A stretch of 64,000 nucleotides of DNA from Bosea sp. Tri-49. GTDB taxonomy: Bacteria; Pseudomonadota; Alphaproteobacteria; Rhizobiales; Beijerinckiaceae. Shown here in pieces: positions 1-7,791 of this stretch. The notes below the pieces were generated by a model. The model made no database searches and was not told the origin of the DNA. It saw only the letters and a program-made list of their open reading frames with translations. The DNA is taken from the NCBI RefSeq assembly GCF_003952665.1, contig NZ_CP017946.1, positions 1,426,001 through 1,490,000 of the forward strand. The letters run 5' to 3'. Position 1 is the stretch's first letter. Each line of letters begins with the position of its first letter. The position numbers were made by a program, and so were the translations under genes.

Positions 1-757
1 TCAGCGGGTAGCAGCCGAGCGTGCGGAAGCGGACCATGCGGGTCTCGAGCTGCTCACCGGGCAAAAGCTCCATGCGCTCGTCGTCGCGCATGATCCAGGC
101 GCCGTTGCGACGCACGACCGGGCGTGGCGCGGCGAAATAGAGCGGCACGACCGGGATGTTCTCGAGCGCGATGTAGTCCCAGACGTCCTTCTCGGTCCAG
201 TTGGACAGCGGGAAGACGCGGAAGCTCTCGCCCGGCGCCTTGCGCGTGTTGAACAGCCGCCAGGGCTCCGGGCGCTGGTTCTTCGGGTCCCAGCGATGCT
301 GCTCCGAGCGCAGCGAGAACACCCGCTCCTTCGCCCGGCTCTTCTCCTCGTCGCGCCGGGCGCCGCCAAAGGCCGCGTCGAAGCCATGCTTGTCGAGGGC
401 CTGCTTCAGCCCTTGCGTCTTCATGACGTCGGTGTGCAGGCGCGAGCCCGAGGCGAACGGATTGACGCCGGCACGCACGCCCTCCTCGTTGACGTGCACG
501 ATCAGGTCGAGGCCAAGGCGGCTGGCGGTCTGGTCGCGGAAGGCGATCATGTCGCGGAACTTCCAGGTCGTATCGACATGGAGCAGCGGGAAAGGCGGCT
601 TGCCGGGATAGAAGGCCTTCATCACGAGATGCAGCAGCACCGCCGAGTCCTTGCCGATCGAATACAGCAGAACGGGCTTCTCGCAGGTCGCGACGACCTC
701 ACGGATGATGAAGATCGCCTCGGCTTCAAGCTTCTGCAGATGACTGAGCTGGATCAC
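1..757 (-). CDS. cysD: Sulfate adenylyltransferase subunit 2 (CysD), 3' end cut off
   Basis: The ATP-sulfurylase small subunit makes adenylyl sulfate from sulfate and ATP together with the GTPase subunit CysN, in cytosolic sulfate assimilation. About 252 codons are visible. The N-terminus ([13 protein letters not shown]) is followed by the PP-loop [10 protein letters not shown] near residue 33, then [16 protein letters not shown] and WDPKNQRPE, all typical of CysD. The frame is still open at position 1, so the last part lies outside the window; cysN or a cysN/C fusion would be expected next. The start is taken as GTG at 757 because it overlaps the cysH stop as GTGA, which suggests translational coupling. 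An internal start is possible but would remove the conserved N-terminus. Confidence 0.93.
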   Translation of the reverse strand, partial: MIQLSHLQKLEAEAIFIIREVVATCEKPVLLYSIGKDSAVLLHLVMKAFYPGKPPFPLLHVDTTWKFRDMIAFRDQTASRLGLDLIVHVNEEGVRAGVNPFASGSRLHTDVMKTQGLKQALDKHGFDAAFGGARRDEEKSRAKERVFSLRSEQHRWDPKNQRPEPWRLFNTRKAPGESFRVFPLSNWTEKDVWDYIALENIPVVPLYFAAPRPVVRRNGAWIMRDDERMELLPGEQLETRMVRFRTLGCYPL

Positions 758-1512
758 GCCAAAACCTCCGCGGCCGGCTTGGACCGCACCAGCCGGCCAT
801 CCGGGCCGACATGCAGGCCGCATTCCTTGGCGGCCTCTTCTTCCCACCACCAGCGCCCGGCCCGTTCCGGCTCGCCCGGCTGGATCGCGCGGGTGCAAGG
901 CTGGCAGCCGATCGAGAGGAAACCCTGCTCGTGCAGCGGGTTGAGCGGGACGTCGTGCTTGCGGGCGAAGGCCAGGGCCTCGTCGCGCGACCAGTCGAGC
1001 AGCGGATTGAATTTGACCAGACCGCGCTCCCGGTCGACCTCGGCAAGGGCGACGCCACCGCGCGCAGCCGACTGGTCAGCGCGCAGGCCGGTGATCCAGG
1101 CAGCGGCCCCGGCGAGCGCCCGGCCGAGCGGCTCGACCTTGCGGGCATTGCAGCAGGCCTTGCGGGCCTCGATCGAATTGTAGAAGCCGTTGATGCCGTG
1201 GCTGAGCACGAAAGCCTCGACGGCGTCATGCCGCGGATAGAACGGCGTGATCGCGATGCCGTAGCGCGCCTCAGTGTCCGCCCAGAGCGCATGGACCTCA
1301 CCGAAAAGCCGACCCGTGTCGAGCGTGACGATCTCGATCGGCAACGCCTGGGTTGCGATCAGATGGGTGACGACCTGGTCTTCGAGACCGAAGCTGGTGG
1401 TGAAGACGAGGCGCCCGGCAACTTGCCGCGCCAGTCCCGCAAGGCGTTCGGCGGCATCCGCCGTTCCGAACGCAGCATTGAGGTTTCCGGCCTGTTCCTG
1501 CAACTCGAACAT
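754..1512 (-). CDS. cysH: Adenylyl-sulfate (APS) reductase, thioredoxin/glutathione-type CysH
   Basis: Reduces activated sulfate to sulfite in assimilatory sulfate reduction. The 252-residue protein has the PAPS-reductase fold motif [10 protein letters not shown] near residue 38. Two cysteine pairs are visible, Cys120-Cys121 (KACCNARK) and Cys203/Cys206 (GCQPC). By family knowledge these bind a [4Fe-4S] cluster and mark an APS rather than a PAPS reductase. The catalytic cysteine is in the C-terminal ECGLH motif (Cys231). The gene overlaps cysD by 4 bases and is the first gene of the visible cys operon. The product name follows from the cysteine pairs; enzymatic preference was not tested. Confidence 0.95.
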   Translation of the reverse strand: MFELQEQAGNLNAAFGTADAAERLAGLARQVAGRLVFTTSFGLEDQVVTHLIATQALPIEIVTLDTGRLFGEVHALWADTEARYGIAITPFYPRHDAVEAFVLSHGINGFYNSIEARKACCNARKVEPLGRALAGAAAWITGLRADQSAARGGVALAEVDRERGLVKFNPLLDWSRDEALAFARKHDVPLNPLHEQGFLSIGCQPCTRAIQPGEPERAGRWWWEEEAAKECGLHVGPDGRLVRSKPAAEVLA

Positions 1513-1827
1513 GTGCTTGCTCTACACGGACGACGATGGCGCGAGCCGCTTGGCGGCGCCCTCGCCTATCATCACCCGTTCCAAACCGATCGCTCGGGTG
1601 TTCTGTAAATCGAACAATCCACATATAACCTGAACGCCGACCAATCAATTTACATCAGGTAGCGTGAATTTTCTTATTTGGAGGAAGAAGGAGAAGATCC
1701 TTCCAGCGTTGCCTAACTGACGCGGCGAACACCGGTGCGGCTTGCCCTTTGCCATAGGAACTTTCGCTCCGGCACCTGCGTTGAGCGGACAGGCAGGCTG
1801 GGCCCTGCGACGCAACAGGGGAACGTC
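1513..1827. other. Intergenic stretch between divergent cysH and the small protein gene
   Basis: This 315-base gap holds the probable cysH promoter and an operator-like dyad (described separately). The part from about 1655 to 1740 is purine-rich and contains GGAGGAAGAAGGAG, but no convincing gene. An upstream in-frame extension of the small protein gene from 1735 is open, but it has no family support. Confidence 0.5.
1599..1648 (-). promoter_or_regulatory. Candidate cysH promoter with overlapping dyad
   Basis: On the minus strand a TTGATT box (1643-1648) and a TATATG box (1622-1627) are separated by 15 bases. Just downstream lies the inverted repeat TGTTC-N8-GAACA (1599-1616), a suitable place for a repressor or activator of the cys operon. 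The spacing is shorter than ideal and no specific regulator is recognised. Confidence 0.3.
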
Positions 1828-2019
1828 ATGGCGAATTCCGCGAACCAGGCGGTCGAGAGCTTGCGCAAGGAGCAGCGCGAGCAGCGTAAGGACGAGAAGA
1901 AGGCCCGCAGTAAGGGCGAGAACGACCTCGACAAGGCGCTCGAGGGCACATTTCCCGCCAGTGACCCTGTCGCACCCCAAAGTCCAACCAAGCCCGGAGC
2001 GCCCAAGCGCCGAACCTGA
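1828..2019 (+). CDS. Small charged protein of unknown function (63 aa)
   Basis: A 63-residue soluble protein. The first half is strongly charged and probably helical (LRKEQREQRKDEKKARSK). The second half carries the motif LDKALEGTFPASDPVAP followed by a proline- and lysine-rich tail. I recognise the motif from small uncharacterised proteins common in Hyphomicrobiales but know no function. ATG at 1828 is chosen because AGGGG lies 7 bases upstream and homologues usually begin close to the charged helix; an upstream in-frame start at 1735 is possible but less likely. It stands alone, divergent from cysH. Confidence 0.7.
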   Translation: MANSANQAVESLRKEQREQRKDEKKARSKGENDLDKALEGTFPASDPVAPQSPTKPGAPKRRT

Positions 2020-2085
2020 TACTGACAGGCCCGGTTGCGAATGCAGCTACTCTCCCCATCTCGACCTGACGAGATGGAGATGACC

Positions 2086-2460
2086 ATGCCTGAGCGCGCC
2101 AGAGTTGATGCCTTCGTCGCCGCCGTCGTCAGCGGCGACCATGTCGGCGCTATCCGTGATTTTTACACCGACGACGCGACCATGCAGGAGAACGCCAACG
2201 AGCCCCGTCGGGGCCGCGAGGCGTTGATGGCGCATGAGGCGCGGGCCTTGGCGAGACTCAACGAGATGCACACGCACCCGCCTGTTGCGGTGCTCGTCGA
2301 CGGCGATCATGTCGTCGTCCGCTGGATTTTTGATGCAACCGATAAGACCGGCGTCACGCGCCGCTTGGAGGAGCTGGCCTTCCAGCGCTGGCAGGGTGAT
2401 CGCATCGCCGAGGAGCGCTTCTTCTACGATACCGGAAGCGCCTGGCAGGTGATCGAATAG
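2086..2460 (+). CDS. NTF2-like / SnoaL-type domain protein
   Basis: A 124-residue single-domain protein resembling the SnoaL-like NTF2 superfamily: an N-terminal helix (ARVDAFVAAVVSGDHVGAIRDFYTDDATMQE), a middle helix (GREALMAHEARALARLNEM), then beta strands ending in WQGDRIAEERFFYD. Such proteins form small cone-shaped barrels used as enzymes or ligand-binding modules, so the specific substrate cannot be given. ATG at 2086 is preferred because a GGAG lies about 7 bases upstream; in-frame ATGs also exist at 2074 and 2080 and a longer frame begins at 2035. No signal peptide is seen and no operon partner is obvious. Confidence 0.75.
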   Translation: MPERARVDAFVAAVVSGDHVGAIRDFYTDDATMQENANEPRRGREALMAHEARALARLNEMHTHPPVAVLVDGDHVVVRWIFDATDKTGVTRRLEELAFQRWQGDRIAEERFFYDTGSAWQVIE

Positions 2461-2469
2461 CCTTGAGGG

Positions 2470-3795
2470 TTAGCGCAGGCCGCTCGGCCCGACCGCGAGC
2501 TTGTCGCCGAGCTGAATGAACTTCAGCGGATTGCGCGCCTCGTCCGACAACCTTGTTTCATAATGCAGATGCGGTCCGGTCGAGCGTCCCGTCGAGCCGA
2601 CACGGCCGATGATCTGCCCTGCTGCAACAAGCTGCCCTTCCTTGACGTCGAAGGCCGAGAGGTGGCCGTAGCGGGTGGTGATGCCGTTGCCATGGTCGAG
2701 TTCGATGAGGTTGCCGTAGCCGCCGGCGACCTCGGCGCGCAGCACCTTTCCCGCTCCGGGGGCGCGGACCGGCGTTCCGGTCTCGCCGCGAAAATCCATG
2801 CCGGCATGCATCGCCGTGCCGCCGGTGAAGGGATCCGAGCGCGGGCCGAAATTGCTGGTCGTGCTGTCGTCGCCTTCGAGCGGGCGCTGGAATGGGACGA
2901 TCGCCGCCAGGTCCCGCCAGCGGCCGAAAACCGCCCTCGCCTCTCCGAGCTGCATCAACGCATGCTCGAAGGTGCCTGCCTTCAGCGTTACCGTCATCGG
3001 TATCAGCGGCCCGCCCATGCCGGGCCGGCCCGGTGGCAGCTTGACATTGGCCGGGTCGAGCCCGACCTCGGCCAGCGCTGCCCTCACCTCCTGCACGCGT
3101 CCGACGAGCTGGCGCCCAAGCGCCGGGAGCTGCTGGCTCTGACCGTTCTGCACGCGGTCGAGCGATTGGCCGAGTATGGTGATGCGCTGGTCGAGCGACA
3201 TGGTCTCAGCTGCCTTGACCGCCGCCGCGACCTGCCGGCGCTGCTGTGCCAACACGGCCGGATTGACGCGGTCGAGGACGTTCTGACCATCGGCGAACTG
3301 GTTGCCGCCCGGCGCCTGCGCACCGCCCTGCGGCAGGATCGGCCCGACCGCCTGACCGGCGAGCGCGCCGAGCAGGGCCTGACGGGCCTCGAGTTCGATC
3401 TGGCGGGTGATCAGGTCGGCAAGTTGATCGCCCGCCCGTCCAGTCCCGGCCGGCTGGCCCGGCTGCGCCGGCAGGCCGGGTGAACTACCGGATGCGACGA
3501 TGGCGCTGACGAGGCGGCGCTGCAGCGCCTTGAGCTTCTCGTCATAGCTGCTCTGCAGGATCGCCTGCTCCTGCTGGAGCGCGGCGACGCGGCTCTTTTC
3601 CTCATAGAGCAGGTAGCCGGTGACACCGGCGCCGATGATCGCCAGCACCGCCAGCGTCCAGGGCAACACCCCGCCGCGCCGTGATCCTGACCTGCCGCCA
3701 CCGCTGCGCGGACGGCGCGGAATCTCGCTCTCCGGCTGGAGAGCGGTCGGGGTGGCAGCCTCGTCAGACCGCCGCTTGAGGCGAACCGGTTGCAC
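2470..3795 (-). CDS. Membrane-anchored M23-family peptidoglycan endopeptidase
   Basis: A 441-residue murein hydrolase. A short basic cytoplasmic segment (1-42) is followed by one transmembrane helix (about 43-63, LPWTLAVLAIIGAGVTGYLL) and a coiled coil (about 65-95). A long low-complexity periplasmic region comes next, and then a C-terminal LytM/M23 domain. Zinc-ligand motifs are intact: HAGMDF and HLHYE (starting near residue 409). Members cut peptide cross-links in peptidoglycan or activate other hydrolases during growth and division. The start is GTG at 3795. It lies downstream of clpV on the same strand but is separated from it by about 200 bases containing a palindromic element, so it is probably not part of the T6SS operon. 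Confidence 0.9.
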   Translation of the reverse strand: MQPVRLKRRSDEAATPTALQPESEIPRRPRSGGGRSGSRRGGVLPWTLAVLAIIGAGVTGYLLYEEKSRVAALQQEQAILQSSYDEKLKALQRRLVSAIVASGSSPGLPAQPGQPAGTGRAGDQLADLITRQIELEARQALLGALAGQAVGPILPQGGAQAPGGNQFADGQNVLDRVNPAVLAQQRRQVAAAVKAAETMSLDQRITILGQSLDRVQNGQSQQLPALGRQLVGRVQEVRAALAEVGLDPANVKLPPGRPGMGGPLIPMTVTLKAGTFEHALMQLGEARAVFGRWRDLAAIVPFQRPLEGDDSTTSNFGPRSDPFTGGTAMHAGMDFRGETGTPVRAPGAGKVLRAEVAGGYGNLIELDHGNGITTRYGHLSAFDVKEGQLVAAGQIIGRVGSTGRSTGPHLHYETRLSDEARNPLKFIQLGDKLAVGPSGLR

Positions 3796-3881
3796 GTTTC
3801 TATTTCCGCTCCGATCCCACCACGCAAGTATAGCTCAAACAGCGCCTGCCAGCGATACTTGTCTCTCCGCCGGCGTCCCCC

Positions 3882-3966
3882 CGTCACTGCGAGAAGCGAA
3901 GCGACGAAGCGACCCGGACGCCGTCGCGCGAACGCTCATGTATTGCTTCGCTGCGCTCGCAATGAC
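3882..3966. repeat. REP-like palindromic element downstream of clpV
   Basis: The left arm GTCACTGCGAGAAGCGAAGC (3883 on) and the reverse complement of the right arm (GTCATTGCGAGCGCAGCGAA, ending at 3966) are nearly the same, making a large imperfect inverted repeat. This GTCATTGCGAG...GCGAAGC type is a common dispersed extragenic palindrome in many bacteria. It sits at the 3' end of the clpV operon and could act as a transcription stop or mRNA stabiliser. Confidence 0.75.
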
Positions 3967-3992
3967 GACCGCGCCGATCGGCGGGCCCAGCC

Positions 3993-6692
3993 TCAGTTGC
4001 AGGCGTAGTGGAACGCTCCGTCCTCAACAGTGACCTTCGCCTCCGTCAGCGGCTTCTTCTCCAATTGCAGGTTGAGGATGCTGCGCGAGAGCGCCGGCAG
4101 CATCGAATTGGTGATGATGTTGTCGATCATGCGTCCGCCTGAATCGGGGTCGTTGCACTGGGCGACGATGTGCTCGACCACCGCATCGTCATAGACGAAG
4201 GCGGCGTTGTGGTTGTCACGCAGGCGCTTGCCGATGCGACCGAGTTGCAGTCTGACGATGCCGCCCAGCATCTCGCCCGAGAGCGGATAGTAGGGGATCG
4301 TCACGAGGCGGCCGATCAGCGCCGGCGGGAAGACCTTGAGCAGGGCCGGCCGCAGCGCGACTGCGAGCTCTTCGGCATCGGGACGGCTGCTCTCGTCACC
4401 GGCCATGCGCATGATCTCGTCGGTGCCGACATTCGAGGTCAGGATGATCAGCGTGTTCTTGAAGTCGATGCGCCGGCCAGTGCCGTCCTCCATCTGGCCC
4501 TTGTCGAAGACCTGGAAGAACAGCTCGTGCACGTCGGGATGGGCCTTCTCGACCTCGTCGAGCAGCACCACGGAATAGGGCTTGCGCCTGACAGCCTCGG
4601 TCAGCCTGCCGCCCTCGCCATAGCCGACATAGCCGGGAGGCGCGCCTTTCAGCGTCGAGACGGTGTGCGCCTCCTGGAACTCGCTCATATTGATGGTGAT
4701 GACGTTCTGCTCGCCGCCATAAAGCGATTCCGCCAGTGCCAGCGCGGTCTCGGTCTTGCCGACGCCGGAGGGGCCGCAGAGCATGAAGACGCCGATCGGC
4801 TTGTTCGGATTGTCGAGCTTGGCGCGGTTGGTCTCGATGCGCTTGGCGATCATGCCGATGCCATGCCCCTGCCCGACCACGCGCTTGTTCAGCGTCGCGG
4901 CGAGGTTGAGCACGGTCTCGATCTCGTCCTTGACCATGCGGCCGACCGGGATGCCGGTCCAGTCGGAAACGACCGAGGCGACCGACTGCTCGTCGACATG
5001 GGCGTAGATCATCCGGTTGGCCGGATCGATCGCGCCGAGCGTGGTGAACTTGTCCTTCAAACTGGCGCGCGTCGCTTCCGGATCGACGGGCGCTTCGGCC
5101 GGAGCGGTCTCGGCTGGGGCTTCTCCGTCGGCAGCCACGGCCTCGCCGGCCGGTTTCTCACCGAGCTTGCCGCGCAGCAGCGTGATCTCCTCGACGAGAG
5201 CAAGCTCGGAGGCCCAGTCTGCCTCCAGCGCCTCGAGCTTCGCTTGGAGCTCGGCGTTCTCCTCGTCGATCTTGCCGAGGCGCTCGTCGGTGGCATCGCC
5301 GAGATCCTTGTCGGCGATCAGGGCGACCTTTTCTTTCTCCAGTGCGGAGATCGCGACGCGGGCATCCTCGATCGCCGCCGGCGTCGCGGTCTGGCTGATC
5401 GCGACGCGGGCGCAAGCCGTGTCGAGCAGGCTCACCGCCTTGTCGGGCAGCTGGCGAGCCGGGATGTAGCGCGAGGAGAGCTGTACCGCGGCGACGATGG
5501 CGGCGTCGGAGATGCGGACCTTGTGGTGCTTCTCCATCGGGCCGATCAGGCCACGCAGCATGGTGCAGCAGCGCAGCACATCGGGCTCATCGACCTGCAC
5601 CGGCTGGAAGCGCCGGGTCAGCGCCGGGTCCTTCTCGAAATACTGGCGGTATTCCGACCAGGTCGTCGCCGCGACAGTGCGCAAGGTGCCCCGGGCCAGC
5701 GCCGGCTTGAGCAGATTGGCGGCGTCGCCCGTGCCGGCAGGGCCACCGGCGCCGATCAGGGTATGCGCCTCGTCGATGAACAGGATCACCGGCGTCGGCG
5801 AGGACTGGACCTCGTCGATGACCGAACGCAGGCGCTGCTCGAATTCGCCCTTCATCGAGGCACCGGCCTGCATCAGGCCGATGTCGAGCGCGCAGACCTT
5901 GACCCCGCGCAGCGGCGGCGGCACGTCGCCGGCGACGATACGCTGGGCAAAGCCCTCGGCGATCGCCGTCTTGCCGACGCCGGCCTCGCCGGTCAGGATC
6001 GGGTTATTCTGACGCCGGCGCATCAGCACGTCGATGACCTGGCGGATCTCGTCGTCGCGACCGAGGATCGGGTCCATCGTACCCGAGCGCGCCTTCTCGG
6101 TCAGATCCTGCGAGAAGCGGTCGAGCGCGGTGGTGCCTTTGGCGCCTTCGGCCTGCTCGGCGCCGGGCGTACCCGCGGCGCGCAGGCCCGAGCCGTCCAT
6201 CGGCCGCAGGTTCTCCTCTTCGGAGTCCTTCCAGATCTTGGCATGGCCGGCAGCGAGCTCCTCGACCGGGATCTTGCCGAACTCCTTCGAGATGCCGGTG
6301 AGCGCCCGCTTGAGCTCGAGCGATTTCAGCGCCGCGACCAGGACATGGCCGGTCCTGATCTGCGTCTCGCCGAAGAACAGGGTGGCGTAGTGCCAGCCGC
6401 GGTCGAGCACGTCGACGACGTTGTTGGCAACGCCGGGCATCTCGGTCTCGTTCTTGCGGAAGCCCTCGATGACGCCGCCGATATCGGTGGCGAGCCGGGC
6501 CATGTCGAGGCCGTAATGCTGCGCCGTCAGCCCGATATCGGTCGAGCGTCGCTGCAGGATCTGGGCGAGCCAGTGCGCCAGCTCGACATTGCGGTTGCCG
6601 GCGCCCTTGGCCTGGCGCAGTGCCTGGATGAAGGCCTCATAGCCGACGCGGTTGAGTTTTCCGGTGACGGCTTCGAGACTGATATCGGCCAT
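3993..6692 (-). CDS. tssH: T6SS disassembly ATPase ClpV/TssH
   Basis: AAA+ disaggregase that pulls apart contracted TssB-TssC sheath so that subunits can be reused; cytosolic hexamer. The 899-residue protein has the N domain (residues 1-150) and two ATPase modules. The first shows Walker A GEAGVGKTA and Walker B VILFIDEAH; the second shows GPSGVGKTE and VVLLDEVEKAH. An Ala/Pro/Glu-rich stretch at about residues 510-542, in the region between the two modules, looks like a lineage-specific linker. It is the last gene of the minus-strand T6SS operon, 10 bases after tssG. The neighbours exclude a plain ClpB chaperone. Confidence 0.96.
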   Translation of the reverse strand: MADISLEAVTGKLNRVGYEAFIQALRQAKGAGNRNVELAHWLAQILQRRSTDIGLTAQHYGLDMARLATDIGGVIEGFRKNETEMPGVANNVVDVLDRGWHYATLFFGETQIRTGHVLVAALKSLELKRALTGISKEFGKIPVEELAAGHAKIWKDSEEENLRPMDGSGLRAAGTPGAEQAEGAKGTTALDRFSQDLTEKARSGTMDPILGRDDEIRQVIDVLMRRRQNNPILTGEAGVGKTAIAEGFAQRIVAGDVPPPLRGVKVCALDIGLMQAGASMKGEFEQRLRSVIDEVQSSPTPVILFIDEAHTLIGAGGPAGTGDAANLLKPALARGTLRTVAATTWSEYRQYFEKDPALTRRFQPVQVDEPDVLRCCTMLRGLIGPMEKHHKVRISDAAIVAAVQLSSRYIPARQLPDKAVSLLDTACARVAISQTATPAAIEDARVAISALEKEKVALIADKDLGDATDERLGKIDEENAELQAKLEALEADWASELALVEEITLLRGKLGEKPAGEAVAADGEAPAETAPAEAPVDPEATRASLKDKFTTLGAIDPANRMIYAHVDEQSVASVVSDWTGIPVGRMVKDEIETVLNLAATLNKRVVGQGHGIGMIAKRIETNRAKLDNPNKPIGVFMLCGPSGVGKTETALALAESLYGGEQNVITINMSEFQEAHTVSTLKGAPPGYVGYGEGGRLTEAVRRKPYSVVLLDEVEKAHPDVHELFFQVFDKGQMEDGTGRRIDFKNTLIILTSNVGTDEIMRMAGDESSRPDAEELAVALRPALLKVFPPALIGRLVTIPYYPLSGEMLGGIVRLQLGRIGKRLRDNHNAAFVYDDAVVEHIVAQCNDPDSGGRMIDNIITNSMLPALSRSILNLQLEKKPLTEAKVTVEDGAFHYACN

Positions 6693-6702
6693 GACTGCCT
6701 CC

Positions 6703-7791
6703 TTATCGTCGGTTCTGTGTCTGCTGGCTGCGCTTCAGCCGCATGCGTTCAGCGGGATGGAAACGCGCATCGCGGCGCAAGCTGCCGTCCGGCACGTTCC
6801 AGTTCGGCGAGACCCAGCTCGACCAGCCGAGCGCGCCGAAACGGCCGAGCTGCATCGGCCTGACCTTGCCGACCGGCAAGGCGAGCTCGACATCCCATTC
6901 GAACTGTTCGCCGAGATAGAAGAACACCGCATCGGCCAGAGGCTCGCAGCGATCACCATTCGGCAGGAAGCGATTGAACTGCTCAAGATCGCGCGCGACG
7001 AGCTTGACCCGGAACTTGTCCTCGACGCTGTAGACACTGGCGCCGAGCAGGACATTGCTGCCGAGGCTGCACTGGCCGCGGCCGAGCTTGGTCCGGTCCT
7101 CCGGATCAAAGACCAGCCGCATGCCGACGAACTGCTCGACCTCGACCTCGATGTCGAAGAGGCCAGCGAGCAGGCTGCGCAGGCGCGAGGCTGACTTGGC
7201 CTGCGCACCAGCGAGCCCGGCATGGGCCAGCTTTTCGGGATCGGGAACGCTATCGCGGTTCTGGTAGGGCTTGGAACCCAAGCCGACCATGCTGCCGACA
7301 TAGGCGACAAAACGGTCCTTGTCGGGCCGGTCATGCTGCGCGATCGGCCGGGAATCGGCCCAGGCTCGATAGAAGAGCTGCAGGAAGCGGTTGTTGAAGA
7401 TGTCGAGGAAGCGCGGGAAGGCGTCGTCGCGGACGAGCTGCCAGTGATAGCTCTCCTCGGTCGTCGCTAGCGGCAATGCGCCCTGTGGGCCAAGCAGGCC
7501 GAGGAATTTGACGAAGAGCCGCAGCCGCCCCTGCAGGTCGCGGTCGACCTCAGCGAAAGTCGAGGCCGGGAAGTCCATATAAGGCTGCTCGCCGAGCGCG
7601 ACGTATTCGTCGCGCCGTGCGGCGACATCGCCGATACGCTCGCGCTCCGGGAAGCTACGCTCGATCCGGCGTAGTACCGCGTAGAAATCATGGCGCCAGG
7701 GCTCGGCCTGCAACCCCTCGACGAAAGGCGGCTCGACGCGCAGCACATCGAGCGCGGCCGGTTCCGGTAGCGTGGGCGCGGTCTTGTTCAC
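6703..7791 (-). CDS. tssG: T6SS baseplate protein TssG
   Basis: Baseplate wedge component that binds TssF and TssE and links the wedge to the TssK adaptor in the cytoplasm. The 362-residue length fits the VasB/ImpH family. The N-terminal part (HDFYAVLRRIERSFPERERIG) and the block YMDFPASTFAEV...FLGLLGPQGALP are typical. The central FNNRFLQLFYRAW and the late LGSNVLLGASVYSVEDKFRV segments also match the family. GTG at 7791 overlaps the tssF stop (GTGA), suggesting coupled translation. No unusual feature was seen. Confidence 0.95.
   Translation of the reverse strand: MNKTAPTLPEPAALDVLRVEPPFVEGLQAEPWRHDFYAVLRRIERSFPERERIGDVAARRDEYVALGEQPYMDFPASTFAEVDRDLQGRLRLFVKFLGLLGPQGALPLATTEESYHWQLVRDDAFPRFLDIFNNRFLQLFYRAWADSRPIAQHDRPDKDRFVAYVGSMVGLGSKPYQNRDSVPDPEKLAHAGLAGAQAKSASRLRSLLAGLFDIEVEVEQFVGMRLVFDPEDRTKLGRGQCSLGSNVLLGASVYSVEDKFRVKLVARDLEQFNRFLPNGDRCEPLADAVFFYLGEQFEWDVELALPVGKVRPMQLGRFGALGWSSWVSPNWNVPDGSLRRDARFHPAERMRLKRSQQTQNRR

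Noticed and set aside
2470..3795. M23 peptidase considered as a T6SS effector or wall-clearing factor
   Set aside because: It has a typical housekeeping architecture and is cut off from clpV by a palindromic element; no immunity-like partner.
3993..6692. clpV considered as a general ClpB chaperone
   Set aside because: It follows tssG by 10 bases and closes the T6SS operon.
4170..6863. 897-codon open frame on the plus strand opposite clpV
   Set aside because: It mirrors a clear ClpV gene; GC-rich third positions keep the antisense frame open. Its product has no recognisable domain.
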